From Ostreiculturibacter nitratireducens (lineage in GTDB: Bacteria; Pseudomonadota; Alphaproteobacteria; Rhodobacterales; Rhodobacteraceae): a stretch of 64,000 bases of DNA. Positions 7,337 through 16,570 of the stretch are shown here, one piece after another. How positions within the stretch are numbered: the first letter of the stretch is position 1; each line of letters starts with the position of its first letter. The translations under genes were made by a program, and so were the position numbers. The notes under the pieces are model-generated. The model was not told the DNA's origin. It saw only the letters and a list, made by a program, of their open reading frames with translations, and made no database searches. The DNA is taken from contig NZ_JAVQHL010000001.1 in the NCBI RefSeq assembly GCF_032670585.1, positions 496,001 to 560,000 of the forward strand, read 5' to 3'.

Positions 7337-9796
7337 ATGTCGGAAAACGCTCTGCCCTCTCAGGCCCGCGTCGTGATCATCGGCGGCGGCATCATGGGCT
7401 GCGGCCTCGCCTACCACCTTGCGCATGAAGGCTGGACGGATGTGGTCCTCCTGGAAAAGGCGGAACTGACATCCGGCTCGACCTGGCACGCGGCGGGCCA
7501 GATCACGCATTCGACCTCGAGCTTCGCTCTGGGCAAATGCGTGGGCTACAACATCGACCTTTACTCGAAGGTGCTGGAGGAAGAGACCGGCCAATCCGTC
7601 ACCTGGCACGGCTGCGGCTCGCTGCGCCTCGCCTACACTGATGACGAGCTCGACTGGCTTCACCAGACGATCTCGGTGGGCAAGGGCCTCGGCTTCCCGA
7701 TGGAGATCGTGGGCCCCGAGCGCATCCGCGAGCTTCACCCCTTCTACAACCTCGAGGGCGTCAAGGCGGCGCTGCATACGCCCGACGACGGCCACGTCGA
7801 CCCCGCCGGCGCGGCCTTCGCGCTTGCCAAGGGCGCGCGGCAACTGGGCGTGAAAGTCGTCCGCCGTTGCCGGGCGACGAACGTGACGCAGCAGCCGAAC
7901 GGCGAATGGCTCGTCGAGACGGAACAGGGGCCGATCACCTGCGAGCATGTCGTGAACGCGGGCGGCACCTATGCGCGCCAGGTCGCGCTCTGGTCGGGCT
8001 ACGACCTGCCGACGACCTCGATGACGCACCACTACCTGATCACCGACACGGTTCCGGAGTTCCAGGCGCTCGACAAGGAACTGCCCGTCGTGCGCGATGA
8101 CCGGCTGGTGTCGGGCTATATCCGGATGGAGCAGAAGAAGGGCCTGATCGGCATCTACGAAAAGGCCAACCCGAACACCGTCTGGGAGGATCACTGCCCC
8201 TGGGAGGCGGAGAACGAACTGTTCGAGCCGGACTATGACCGCATCATGCCCTGGCTCGAGAACGCGATGGGCCGCATGCCGATCCTCGCCGAGCTTGGCA
8301 TCACCCGCGAGGTTCACGGCGCGATCTCGCATCCGCCGGATGGCAACCCGCTGATCGGCCCCGCGCCGGGGCTCAGGAACTACTGGTGCTGCTGTGGCAC
8401 GCAGATCGGCATCGGCTGGGGTCCGGGCCTGACGCGGGAACTCGCGCGCTGGATGGTTCATGGTGCGGCCGACATCAACATGCGCGAATTCGACCCGCGC
8501 CGGTTTGGCCCCTATGCCGACCAGAAATACCAGATCACCAAGGCGAAGGAGGACTACCTCCTGCGCCACGAGATCCCCTTCCCGCATTTCAACCGCCTCG
8601 ACGGCCGTCCGGTGAAACCCTCGGCGCTCTACGAGGACCTGAAGGCCGAGGGCGCGGTCTTCGAGGAAGTCTTCGGCCACGAGCGCCCGCGCTGGTTCGC
8701 GCCGGAGGGGACGGAGGCGAAGGACATCTACGGTTTCCGCCGCACGAAGCTCCACGACATCGTCGGCGCCGAGGTGCGGGCGGTGCGGGAACGCGCGGGC
8801 ATAATGGACATTTCCGCCTTCACCAAGGTCGAAGTTTCCGGTCCCGACGCGGCGACCTTCCTCGACCGGCTGGTGCCGAACAAGCTGCCCGCCGTCGGAC
8901 GGATCGGTCTGACGCATCTTCTGAATGACAACGGCCGGATCGAGCTGGAAACCACGATCGTCCGGCTTGCGGAGGATCGATTCTACTTCGTCTGCGCTGC
9001 GTTCTTCGAGCAGCGCCTGGTCGATTACCTCACCTTTGCCCGCAAGGGTGAGGATGTAGCGATCACCAACCGCTCCACCGACTGGGGCGCGCTCACCCTG
9101 AACGGGCCGCTTTCGCGCGACATCCTCGGCGCCTGCACCGGCGCGGACCTGTCGAATGCCGGCTTCAGATGGATGACCGCGCGGGAAATCGACATCGGCG
9201 GGCACACGGTCTGGGCCTTCCGCATGTCCTATGCGGGTGAACTCGGCTGGGAGATCCATGGGAGCCGCGACGCGATCCTCGGGGCGTTCCGCGCGCTGAA
9301 GGCCGCCGGCAAGGCGCATGGGATGGTGAACTACGGCTCCTTCGCGATGAACGCGATGCGGATGGAGAAGGCGTTCAAGGGCGCGGGCGAGCTTACCAAC
9401 GAAGTCACCCTGCCAGAGGCCGACGTGATGCGCTTCGTGCGGATGGAAAAGGATTTCCGCGGCAAGGCGGCGACCGCCGCCTCGGCGGCGAAGCCCCTGC
9501 CCTGGGTCTGTGCCTATCTCGAAGTGGCAGATGACGGACGGTCGGACGGCAACGGCGGCGAAGCGGTTCTGGCGAACGGCAAGCAGGTCGGCACCGTCAG
9601 CTCCATCGCCTTCGGCCATGCGGTCGGCAAGCTTCTTGCCTTCGCCTACGTCAAGGCCGGCCACGCAACCCCCGGCACCGAGCTCGAGGTCGTGATCATG
9701 GGCGAACCGCGCAAGGCGCGGGTCCTTTCCGAGCCCGCTTACGACCCCCAGAGCCTCCTGCCCCGCACTGACGCGCGGGAGGTCGCCGCCGAATGA
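7337..9796 (+). CDS. FAD-dependent dimethylglycine/sarcosine-dehydrogenase-like protein with GcvT domain
   Basis: An 819-residue protein in two parts. Residues about 10-390 form a DAO-type FAD oxidoreductase with the dinucleotide motif IIGGGIMGCG and His51 in STWHAAG, the position that carries covalent FAD in mammalian dimethylglycine and sarcosine dehydrogenases. From about residue 430 a GcvT-type folate-binding domain (RAGIMDISAFTKVEVSG onwards) ends in the usual beta-barrel. Such enzymes oxidatively remove an N-methyl group and pass the formaldehyde to tetrahydrofolate. I prefer the ATG at 7337 over the upstream in-frame ATG at 7223 because the flavin motif then lies at the N-terminus as in homologues, and the longer form would overlap rpiR. 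It overlaps the next gene by 4 bp. The exact N-methyl amine is unknown. Confidence 0.88.
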   Translation: MSENALPSQARVVIIGGGIMGCGLAYHLAHEGWTDVVLLEKAELTSGSTWHAAGQITHSTSSFALGKCVGYNIDLYSKVLEEETGQSVTWHGCGSLRLAYTDDELDWLHQTISVGKGLGFPMEIVGPERIRELHPFYNLEGVKAALHTPDDGHVDPAGAAFALAKGARQLGVKVVRRCRATNVTQQPNGEWLVETEQGPITCEHVVNAGGTYARQVALWSGYDLPTTSMTHHYLITDTVPEFQALDKELPVVRDDRLVSGYIRMEQKKGLIGIYEKANPNTVWEDHCPWEAENELFEPDYDRIMPWLENAMGRMPILAELGITREVHGAISHPPDGNPLIGPAPGLRNYWCCCGTQIGIGWGPGLTRELARWMVHGAADINMREFDPRRFGPYADQKYQITKAKEDYLLRHEIPFPHFNRLDGRPVKPSALYEDLKAEGAVFEEVFGHERPRWFAPEGTEAKDIYGFRRTKLHDIVGAEVRAVRERAGIMDISAFTKVEVSGPDAATFLDRLVPNKLPAVGRIGLTHLLNDNGRIELETTIVRLAEDRFYFVCAAFFEQRLVDYLTFARKGEDVAITNRSTDWGALTLNGPLSRDILGACTGADLSNAGFRWMTAREIDIGGHTVWAFRMSYAGELGWEIHGSRDAILGAFRALKAAGKAHGMVNYGSFAMNAMRMEKAFKGAGELTNEVTLPEADVMRFVRMEKDFRGKAATAASAAKPLPWVCAYLEVADDGRSDGNGGEAVLANGKQVGTVSSIAFGHAVGKLLAFAYVKAGHATPGTELEVVIMGEPRKARVLSEPAYDPQSLLPRTDAREVAAE

Positions 9797-10890
9797 GCGG
9801 AACGATGAAAGCCATGGTCCTCACGGGCCATGGCGACTTCGACAAGCTCGCATGGCGCGAGGACTGGCCGAAGCCCAGCCCCGGTGCGGGCGAGGTGCTG
9901 ATCAGGGTCGGAGCCTGCGGGCTCAACAACACCGACATCAACACCCGCACGGCCTGGTATTCGAAGGCCGTGTCGGAAGGGATCACCGAGGCGGCCGGCA
10001 GCGGCGGCTTCGAAAAGGCAGATGCTGCGGACGCGACCTGGTCCGGCAGCCCTCTGAGCTTCCCTCGCATCCAGGGAGCCGACACGGTCGGCCGGATCGA
10101 AGCCGTGGGCGACGGCGTGGACCCGGGCCGCATGGGCGAGCGGGTGATCGTCGATCCCTGGCTTCTCGGAACCGGCGACTGGCTCGACCCGAAGAACGCA
10201 CCCTATTACGGCTCGGAATGCGATGGCGGCTTCGCCGAATACACGGTCATCCGGGCAAGCAACGCACACCGGATCGAAAGCGATCTTTCGGACGCCGAGC
10301 TCGCCACCTTCCCCTGCGCGCTGACCACGGCCGAGAACCTGGTGATGAAGGCCGATCCCCAGCCGGGCGAGACGGTGGTGATCGCCGGAGCCTCGGGCGG
10401 GGTCGGAACGACGGCGGTCCAGCTGTGCAGGATCCGAGGCGCGCGGGTCATCGGCATCGCCTCGGCCGCGAAAACCGAGCTTCTGAGGAAGCTGGGCTGC
10501 GACGCGGTGATCGACCGCGCCACGCCCTGCCTGGAGGCCGCGATCCGCGATGTGGCCGGCGGCTCGGTCGAGGCCGCGCTCGACGTGGTAGGCGGCTCGA
10601 TGTTCATGCCTCTGGTCAACGCCCTCAGGCAGGGCGGTCGCTACGCCTCCTGCGGAGCGATCTCCGGGCCGACGGTCGAATTCGACCTGCGCCAACTCAT
10701 CTACAAGGATCTGCGCCTTTCCGGAGCGACGATCACTCCGCCCGGCACGATGGCGCGGCTCGTCAAGCTGATCGAGCGTGGACTGGTCCGGCCGCAGCTG
10801 GCCGCGACCTTCCGGCTCCGCGACCTGCACGACGCACAACGCGCCTTCCTGGCGAAGAAGCATGTCGGCAACATCGTGGTGGAACCATGA
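9793..10890 (+). CDS. Zinc-less MDR dehydrogenase, quinone-oxidoreductase-like
   Basis: A 365-residue medium-chain dehydrogenase/reductase. The nucleotide-binding site is clear (VIAGASGGVGTTAVQL), but the Cys/His zinc ligands and structural-zinc Cys cluster of alcohol dehydrogenases are missing, which places it with quinone oxidoreductases and crotonyl-CoA-reductase-like enzymes. An insert of roughly 40 residues after GLNNTDINTR is longer than in minimal quinone oxidoreductases. Start and stop overlap both neighbours by 4 bp (ATGA), so it is translationally coupled between the DMGDH-like gene and the first enolase-superfamily gene. Its role in the pathway is unknown. Confidence 0.8.
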   Translation: MSGTMKAMVLTGHGDFDKLAWREDWPKPSPGAGEVLIRVGACGLNNTDINTRTAWYSKAVSEGITEAAGSGGFEKADAADATWSGSPLSFPRIQGADTVGRIEAVGDGVDPGRMGERVIVDPWLLGTGDWLDPKNAPYYGSECDGGFAEYTVIRASNAHRIESDLSDAELATFPCALTTAENLVMKADPQPGETVVIAGASGGVGTTAVQLCRIRGARVIGIASAAKTELLRKLGCDAVIDRATPCLEAAIRDVAGGSVEAALDVVGGSMFMPLVNALRQGGRYASCGAISGPTVEFDLRQLIYKDLRLSGATITPPGTMARLVKLIERGLVRPQLAATFRLRDLHDAQRAFLAKKHVGNIVVEP

Positions 10891-11993
10891 AGATCACCCG
10901 CATCCGGGTCTACAAGACCGACCTGCCCTATGTCGGCGGCGCCTATGTCTGGGGCGCGGGGAACGCGATCACCGTGGCGAAGGCCTCGGTCGTCGTGATC
11001 GACACGGACGCCGGCCTTTCCGGTTGCGGCGAATTCTCTCCTTGCGGGGAGAACTACATGATCGCCCATTCCGAGGGCGTCGAGGCCGCCGCCCGCCTGA
11101 TGGCGCCGGCGTTACTGGGCGAGGACCCGCGTCAGGTGGCGCGGATCGAGCGGATCATGGATCACGTCATCCAGGGCCACGGCTATGCCAAGGCGCCCTT
11201 CGACGCGGCCTGCTGGGACATACTCGGACAGGCTACCGGCCAACCGGTCTGGATGCTGATGGGCGGCAAGCTGACCGAGGCCGCGCCGATGTATCGCGTT
11301 GCCCCCCAGAAGGCGACTGACGAGACGATCGCCGAGATGGAGCGCTACCGCGCCCAGGGCTACCGGCAGTTCCAGATCAAGGTCGGCGGCGACTGGGTGA
11401 AGGACATAGACCGTATCCGCGCAACCGTTCCACTGCTGAAACCCGGCGAAAAGGCGATGGCGGATGCCAACCAGGGCTGGCGCGTGGACAACGCGATCCG
11501 CGTCGCCCGCGCCACCCGCGACCTCGACTTCATCCTCGAACAGCCCTGCCAGACCTACGAGGAATGCCAGCAGGTCCGCCGCATGGTCGACATACCGATG
11601 AAGCTCGACGAATGCGTGACGGGCATTCGCGCCGCGCACAGGATCGTCGAGGATCGCGGCGCCGATCTCGTGTGCCTCAAGATCTCCAACCTCGGGGGTC
11701 TGTCGAAGGCGCGGCGCGTGCGCGACTACTTTGTCGACAACCGCATTCCGGTCGTGGCGGAGGACACCTGGGGCGGCGAAATCGCCACTGCCGCGCTCGC
11801 GCATTTCGCGGCGTCGACCCCGGCCGAATACCTTCAGAACACGACCGACCTGCACAACTACAACACGCGCAGCACCGGGAAGCCGGGCCCGGCAACGGCC
11901 AATGGCTGCCTGATCGCGCCCGATACCCCCGGCCTAGGCGTGACGCCGGATTTCGAAAGCCTCGGAGCCCCAGTCGCGGAGTATGCGGCATGA
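10887..11993 (+). CDS. Enolase-superfamily racemase/epimerase-like protein 1 of 3
   Basis: A 368-residue member of the mandelate racemase / muconate lactonizing enzyme group. The catalytic set is complete: Lys165 (in FQIKVGG) and Lys265 (in CLKISNLGG) as the acid/base pair, and Mg ligands D193, E218 and D241. The second-strand motif is QxK rather than KxK. This layout matches hydroxyproline-betaine 2-epimerase (HpbD), in which, as I recall, Lys163 and Lys265 do the proton transfer, and related proline-betaine racemases. The gene starts inside the stop of the upstream dehydrogenase gene (ATGA) and ends the same way into the second copy. With a betaine-type Rieske and a demethylase beside it, inversion of a betaine alpha carbon is the best guess. 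Confidence 0.85.
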   Translation: MKITRIRVYKTDLPYVGGAYVWGAGNAITVAKASVVVIDTDAGLSGCGEFSPCGENYMIAHSEGVEAAARLMAPALLGEDPRQVARIERIMDHVIQGHGYAKAPFDAACWDILGQATGQPVWMLMGGKLTEAAPMYRVAPQKATDETIAEMERYRAQGYRQFQIKVGGDWVKDIDRIRATVPLLKPGEKAMADANQGWRVDNAIRVARATRDLDFILEQPCQTYEECQQVRRMVDIPMKLDECVTGIRAAHRIVEDRGADLVCLKISNLGGLSKARRVRDYFVDNRIPVVAEDTWGGEIATAALAHFAASTPAEYLQNTTDLHNYNTRSTGKPGPATANGCLIAPDTPGLGVTPDFESLGAPVAEYAA

Positions 11994-13099
11994 AGATCAC
12001 ACGTATCAGCGTCTGGGCGATAGACCTGCCGCTCACGAAACCCTACTGGCTCTCGGGCGGCAGGCTCAAGTTCGAGCGGCTCGACTCGACCTTCGTCCGC
12101 CTCGACACGGACGAGGGCATCAGCGGATGGGGCGAAGGCTGCCCCTGGGGAACGACCTACCTGCCGGCCCACGGCCCCGGCATCCGCGCGGGCATCCAGA
12201 CCCTCGCGCCCGCGATCCTCGGCCGCGATCCGCGGAGCCTGCGCGCCCTGAACGACGCGATGGACGTGCAACTTCCGGGGCATCTCTACGTCAAGTCCGC
12301 CATCGACATGGCGGCCTGGGACATCCTCGGCCAATCCGCCGGAATGCCGCTCTGGCAGCTTTTCGGCGGAACCGTCGCGGAACCCGTCGCGGTCAACTCG
12401 TCGATCTCGACCGGCACGCCGGAAGAGATGATCGCGCTCATCCGCGAAGCCTCGGCAAAGGGCTATCGCACCCATTCCGCGAAGCTCGGCGGGCATGACA
12501 TCGCCGCCGACGTCGCGCGGATCGAAGCGATTTCGGCCGCCCTGCCCTCGGACGAAAAGGTGACCTACGACATCAACCGCGCCTGGACACCCGGCGTGGC
12601 CGTGCAGGTCCTGAACTCGGTCGCGGCGCGCGACTGGGTGGAACAGCCCTGCGAAACGCTCGACCAGTGCGCGCATGTGGCCGGCAGGGTCGCCAATCCG
12701 ATCATGCTCGACGAATGCCTGCACACGTTCCAGGACCATCTGGAAGCGTGGCGGCTTGGCGCCTGCGAAGGCGTGAAGGTCAAGCCCAACCGGGTCGGCG
12801 GGCTCACGAAGGCGCTGCAGATCCGCGACTTCGGCGTTTCGGTCGGCTGGCAGATGCACATCGAGGATCTTGGCGGCTCTGCCCTTGCCGACACGGCCGC
12901 GATCCACCTGGCCAGCGCGACGCCCGAAGCGAACCGCTTGGCGAGCTGGCTATGCCACTATCACCTGTCCGTCGATCCGGTCCCGGATCAGGGCGCCCGC
13001 AACGCCCACGGTTTCGCCACTCCACCCACGTCCCCCGGCCTCGGCGTCGCGCCAGAGGTCGATCGGCTCGGCGAGCCCATCGCCGTCTACGAGGTTTGA
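11990..13099 (+). CDS. Enolase-superfamily racemase/epimerase-like protein 2 of 3
   Basis: A 369-residue paralogue of its neighbours. Catalytic residues are kept: Lys165 (HSAKLGG), D194 (TYDINRAW), E218 (VEQPC), D241 (MLDEC), Lys265 (VKVKPNRVGG). It differs from copies 1 and 3 around the substrate pocket: the second-strand motif is SAK rather than QxK, and the capping-loop start has LTKPYWLSGGRLKFER. Intact catalytic residues with diverged pocket loops suggest a different substrate or stereochemistry rather than a spare copy. Start ATG overlaps the stop of copy 1 by 4 bp. Assignment to the superfamily is firm; the reaction (racemase, epimerase or dehydratase) is not. Confidence 0.85.
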   Translation: MKITRISVWAIDLPLTKPYWLSGGRLKFERLDSTFVRLDTDEGISGWGEGCPWGTTYLPAHGPGIRAGIQTLAPAILGRDPRSLRALNDAMDVQLPGHLYVKSAIDMAAWDILGQSAGMPLWQLFGGTVAEPVAVNSSISTGTPEEMIALIREASAKGYRTHSAKLGGHDIAADVARIEAISAALPSDEKVTYDINRAWTPGVAVQVLNSVAARDWVEQPCETLDQCAHVAGRVANPIMLDECLHTFQDHLEAWRLGACEGVKVKPNRVGGLTKALQIRDFGVSVGWQMHIEDLGGSALADTAAIHLASATPEANRLASWLCHYHLSVDPVPDQGARNAHGFATPPTSPGLGVAPEVDRLGEPIAVYEV

Positions 13100-13100
13100 A

Positions 13101-14204
13101 ATGAAGATCACCCGACTGACACTCTGGGAAGTGCCGCTCACGAGCCACCTAGCCTATCACATGGCGGGGGGAAAGACCTGCGACACCGTCACCTCCGTCA
13201 TCCTGCGCGTCGACACGGACGCAGGAATATCCGGCTGGGGCGAGGTCTGCCCGATCCCGCATTACCTGCCCGCCTATCCCGAGGGCGTCCGGCCCGCGCT
13301 CGAATACCTCGCGCCGGTCGTCATCGGAGCCGATCCGGTGGGCCCGGAGGCCGTGATGAGCCGCGCGGACGCCTGGCTTCAGGGTCACGTCTACGCGAAG
13401 TCCGCACTGGATCTCGCGCTTTGGGACATCACGGCGAAGGTCGCCGGGCTCCCGGCCTACGCGCTTCTGGGTGGCAGGCAGATGACGGACATGCCGCTCT
13501 ACCATTCGATCACCTGCATCGCTCCGGAAGAGATGGCCCGCATCGCGAAGGAGGCCCAGGCCGAAGGCATCACCCAGTTCCAGGTCAAGCTTGGCGCGGA
13601 TGGCGACTGGCAGGTCGATGTCGCGCGCCTGCGGATGGTGCGCGAAGCGGTCGGCGACGGTCCGCTGGTTTACGGCGACTGGAACTGCGGCGCGACGCGG
13701 CTTGACGCGACGCGCGTGGGCAGGGCCGTCGCCGGGCTCGACATCATGCTGGAACAGCCCTGCGCGACGCTCGAGGAATGCGCGGCCGTCCGGGCGGCGA
13801 CCGGCTTGCCGATGAAGATCGACGAGAACGGCCATGACACGGCGTCGCTTCTGAAGGCCTACGAGCTTGGCTGCATGGACGCCGTCGCGCTGAAGCTGTC
13901 GAAGTTCGGCGGCCTGAGCCAGATGCGGCGGGCGCGCGACCTCTGCCTGCACCTCGGCGCGAAGATGTGCATCGAGGACACCTGGGGCTCGGACGTCACG
14001 ACCTCCGCGCTTCTGCACCTCGCCGCTGCGACGCCGGAGCGGTTTGTCCTGAACACCTGCGACCTGTCGGGTTACGTCGCTCCGCGGCTCGACCCTGGGG
14101 CGCCCGCCCGCAAGAATGGCAGGATCGCCCCGCCCGAAGGTCCGGGTCTGGGCGTCGCGCCCGATCCCGACACACTCGGCCAGTCTGTGGCCATTATCGA
14201 CTAG
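13101..14204 (+). CDS. Enolase-superfamily racemase/epimerase-like protein 3 of 3
   Basis: A 367-residue third copy beginning 1 bp after copy 2. Catalytic residues are kept: Lys163 (FQVKLG), D193 (YGDWNCG), E218 (LEQPC), D241 (KIDENG), Lys265 (LKLSKFGG). Its Lys163/Lys265 numbering coincides exactly with that I recall for HpbD. All three copies begin MKITR, and all share the LEQPC and GG-x-x-x-A features, so they arose from a common ancestor, but they are widely diverged in the capping domain. It is followed after 9 bp by the aminotransferase gene. Whether it inverts a betaine, or acts as a dehydratase on a sugar acid, cannot be settled from sequence alone. Confidence 0.85.
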   Translation: MKITRLTLWEVPLTSHLAYHMAGGKTCDTVTSVILRVDTDAGISGWGEVCPIPHYLPAYPEGVRPALEYLAPVVIGADPVGPEAVMSRADAWLQGHVYAKSALDLALWDITAKVAGLPAYALLGGRQMTDMPLYHSITCIAPEEMARIAKEAQAEGITQFQVKLGADGDWQVDVARLRMVREAVGDGPLVYGDWNCGATRLDATRVGRAVAGLDIMLEQPCATLEECAAVRAATGLPMKIDENGHDTASLLKAYELGCMDAVALKLSKFGGLSQMRRARDLCLHLGAKMCIEDTWGSDVTTSALLHLAAATPERFVLNTCDLSGYVAPRLDPGAPARKNGRIAPPEGPGLGVAPDPDTLGQSVAIID

Positions 14205-14213
14205 GAGACCGAC

Positions 14214-15494
14214 ATGCTCGACAAGACCCCCATGACCAGCTGGGCCGACCGCGCCCGGGCCGTGTTGCCGGCCGGGGGCTTCGGCAACTTCGACCCCTCG
14301 GTCTTCATCCGCGAAGGCAAGGGCTCCCGCGTCTGGGACGAGGACGGCAAGGAATACGTCGACTACCTGATCGGCTCCGGCCCGATGCTTCTTGGCCACG
14401 GCCACCCGGAAGTGCTGGAGGTCGTCGCCGAACAGCTGCCGAAGGGCATGACCTTCTTCGCCAACAACACGGCCGGCGTCGAGCTGGCGGAGGAGATCTG
14501 CCGCGCGGTGGCCTGCGCCGAACAGGTGCGGTTCCTGTCGTCGGGCGGCGAGGCGGACATGTACGCCATGCGGCTCGCCCGGGCCTACACCGGCCGCGAC
14601 AAGATCCTGAAGTTCGAGGGCGGCTATCACGGCATGTCGGCGGAGGCGCAGATGAGCCTCGCACCCACGCGGCTCGTGAACTTCCCGCAGGCCGTGCCGG
14701 ACAGCGCCGGCATCCCGGAGGCCGTCCGGAACGAGATGCTGATCGCGCCGTTCAATGATCCCGACTATCTCGAAAGCCTGCTCGCCGAGTGGGGAGATCA
14801 GATCGCGGGCATCATCGTGGAACCCCTCCAGCGCATCATCCCGCCCGCGCCGGGGTTCCTTCAGGCCGTGCGGGAGTTTTGCAGCAAGTACGGCATCGTC
14901 CTGATCTTCGACGAGGTCGTGACCGGCTTCCGCTTCGCCTACGGCGGAGCGCAGGAAGCCTATGGTGTCGTCCCTGACGTCTGCACCCTGGGCAAGATCA
15001 TCGGCGGCGGTTTCCCGCTTGCAGCCGTCGTGGGGCGCAAGGAGATCATGGACCACTTCGACAAGGCCATCGTCGGCGCAGACCGCTGGCTGATGATGCT
15101 TGGAACGCTATCGGGCAACCCGGTCGCTGCCGTCGCGGGGCTCAAGACAATGGAAATCCTGCGGCGCGAGGGCGCCTATGACACGCTCATGGCCCACGGC
15201 GAACGGATCATGGGCATGTTCCGCACGCATCTCGACGCGGCGGGCGTGGCGCATCGCATCGTCGGACACCCGACGCTTTTCGACGTCGTGTTCACCGACC
15301 GGGACGTGCGGACCTATCGCGACGTGCAGGCAGCCGACAGCCAGAAGAGCGCGCGCTTCAACGCGGTCCTGCGCAAGAACGGCATCTTCAAGTCGCCCGG
15401 CAAGGTCTACCCGAGCCTCGCGCTGACCGAAGCGGATTTCGAACTGACCGAGGCGGCCATCGCGGAGGCCACGCAGGCCATCGCGGGAAGCTGA
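14214..15494 (+). CDS. Class III PLP-dependent aminotransferase, GSA-aminomutase-like
   Basis: A 426-residue class III aminotransferase. The PLP Lys is in CTLGKIIGGGFPL, preceded by the IFDEVVTGFR motif holding the Asp that contacts the pyridine nitrogen, and SSGGEADMYAMRLAR for phosphate binding. The overall pattern is closest to glutamate-1-semialdehyde 2,1-aminomutase-like proteins that are found in catabolic operons and are not haem enzymes. It is the last gene of the plus-strand operon of locus A and is followed by a strong hairpin at 15523-15552. It would transaminate or move the amino group of the fully demethylated product; this is inference from position. Confidence 0.85.
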   Translation: MLDKTPMTSWADRARAVLPAGGFGNFDPSVFIREGKGSRVWDEDGKEYVDYLIGSGPMLLGHGHPEVLEVVAEQLPKGMTFFANNTAGVELAEEICRAVACAEQVRFLSSGGEADMYAMRLARAYTGRDKILKFEGGYHGMSAEAQMSLAPTRLVNFPQAVPDSAGIPEAVRNEMLIAPFNDPDYLESLLAEWGDQIAGIIVEPLQRIIPPAPGFLQAVREFCSKYGIVLIFDEVVTGFRFAYGGAQEAYGVVPDVCTLGKIIGGGFPLAAVVGRKEIMDHFDKAIVGADRWLMMLGTLSGNPVAAVAGLKTMEILRREGAYDTLMAHGERIMGMFRTHLDAAGVAHRIVGHPTLFDVVFTDRDVRTYRDVQAADSQKSARFNAVLRKNGIFKSPGKVYPSLALTEADFELTEAAIAEATQAIAGS

Positions 15495-15522
15495 GGCCAC
15501 GCCGGACTGCAGTTCCGGACGA

Positions 15523-15552
15523 GCGGCGGCGGCCACACCGGCCCGCCGCCGC
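15523..15552 (+). terminator. Strong GC hairpin after the locus A operon
   Basis: A perfect 10-bp inverted repeat, GCGGCGGCGG (15523-15532) and CCGCCGCCGC (15543-15552), with a 10-base loop, begins 29 bp after the aminotransferase stop codon. There is no T-run after it on the plus strand, so it is a weak match to an intrinsic terminator but could stall polymerase or protect the mRNA 3' end. Confidence 0.45.
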
Positions 15553-15660
15553 GCATCGGCCGCCTCTCGCCCCGCGTGCAGGCGGTCGGGAGGGAAGCCG
15601 CTTTCACAGGGACCGCCCCCGTTATAGTGTGCCGCGCGAGCAGCCATTCGGGGTAAGACC

Positions 15661-16563
15661 GTGCTTAAGAAACTCCTGAGCCGAGCGAAGATCTCCAAGC
15701 TCGGCATCCGCTCGCCACGGCCACTTCCCGATCGCTCCGGCATGGCGATAGCCGTGATCGTCAAGAACGAGGCCGATTACATCGGCGAATGGGCCCGGTT
15801 TCACCTCGCCGGCGGCGCGCGCCATTTCGCGGTCTATGACGACGCCAGCACCGACGACACCATCGCCGTCCTCCGCGCCACCCTGCCACCCGAAAGGCTG
15901 ACGGTGATCCCCTGGCAGCAAAGGCTGACGGACTCCCGGCTCGGGCGCGAGATTCACAACCAAGTCCTTGCCTATGCCCATGCCGCGTCGAATTTCGGCA
16001 GCGCCTTCCGGTGGATGGCCTTCATCGACGTGGACGAATTCCTCGTGCCCGCCAGGGCGGGTTCATATGACGAGGCACTCGCCCCGCTCGGCGACGTTCC
16101 CAACGTTTCGTTGCCGTGGCACATGTTCGGGACATCCGGACACGCGACCCCGCCCGAAGGCGGAGTGGTTCCGAACTTCCTGCAAAGGGCCCGCGATCCG
16201 ATGAGCGACGCCCCGGGCCTGCGCGCGTTCAAGTGCCTCGTGGACCCCTGCCGTTTGACCGCGCTGCGCGTCCATTCGGTCGAGACGGACGGCTCTTCCG
16301 ACACCTGGAACGACCGGGGAGAGAAGTCATCCCTCAAGGATCGCGACAAGCCGGGCTTCTATTCCGCCGACGCGATCCAGTTGAACCACTACTACACACG
16401 GTCGCGCCAGGACCTCGAGGCCAAGATCAGCCGCGGGCCGAACCTGATGGGCAAGGCGGGCGAATACCGCCGCAAGGTCATGCGCACGGTGAACAGCATC
16501 GAGAGCGACACCGTAGAGGACCGCCGCGCGCTGGACTTCATCGAGCGCGCGGGCCAGTCCTGA
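15661..16563 (+). CDS. Glycosyltransferase family 2-like protein
   Basis: A 300-residue cytoplasmic protein. AVIVKNEADYIGEWARFH at residues 31-48, AVYDDASTDDT near 58-67 and the DxD-type motif FIDVDEFLVP near 121-130 mark the glycosyl-transferase family 2_4 / GT92-like fold found in bacterial surface polysaccharide genes. Asp123 and Asp125 would bind the metal and nucleotide sugar. The start is GTG at 15661, with GGGGTAAGA placed as a ribosome binding site. It runs convergently with the next glycosyltransferase gene (8 bp between ends). Acceptor and sugar are unknown; neighbouring sulfotransferases suggest a sulfated surface glycan. Confidence 0.75.
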   Translation: MLKKLLSRAKISKLGIRSPRPLPDRSGMAIAVIVKNEADYIGEWARFHLAGGARHFAVYDDASTDDTIAVLRATLPPERLTVIPWQQRLTDSRLGREIHNQVLAYAHAASNFGSAFRWMAFIDVDEFLVPARAGSYDEALAPLGDVPNVSLPWHMFGTSGHATPPEGGVVPNFLQRARDPMSDAPGLRAFKCLVDPCRLTALRVHSVETDGSSDTWNDRGEKSSLKDRDKPGFYSADAIQLNHYYTRSRQDLEAKISRGPNLMGKAGEYRRKVMRTVNSIESDTVEDRRALDFIERAGQS

Positions 16564-16570
16564 GGCCGGT

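Noticed and set aside
7334..9664. 776-codon minus-strand frame
   Set aside because: Antisense shadow of the DMGDH-like gene, with the same Arg/His/Ala-rich composition as other shadows.
9852..11993. Apparent 713-residue fusion protein
   Set aside because: The first 345 codons are the out-of-frame shadow of the 9793 dehydrogenase gene; the real protein starts at the ATG at 10887 within an ATGA overlap.
13149..15056. 635-codon minus-strand frame
   Set aside because: Antisense to the third enolase-superfamily gene and the aminotransferase; no recognisable domain.
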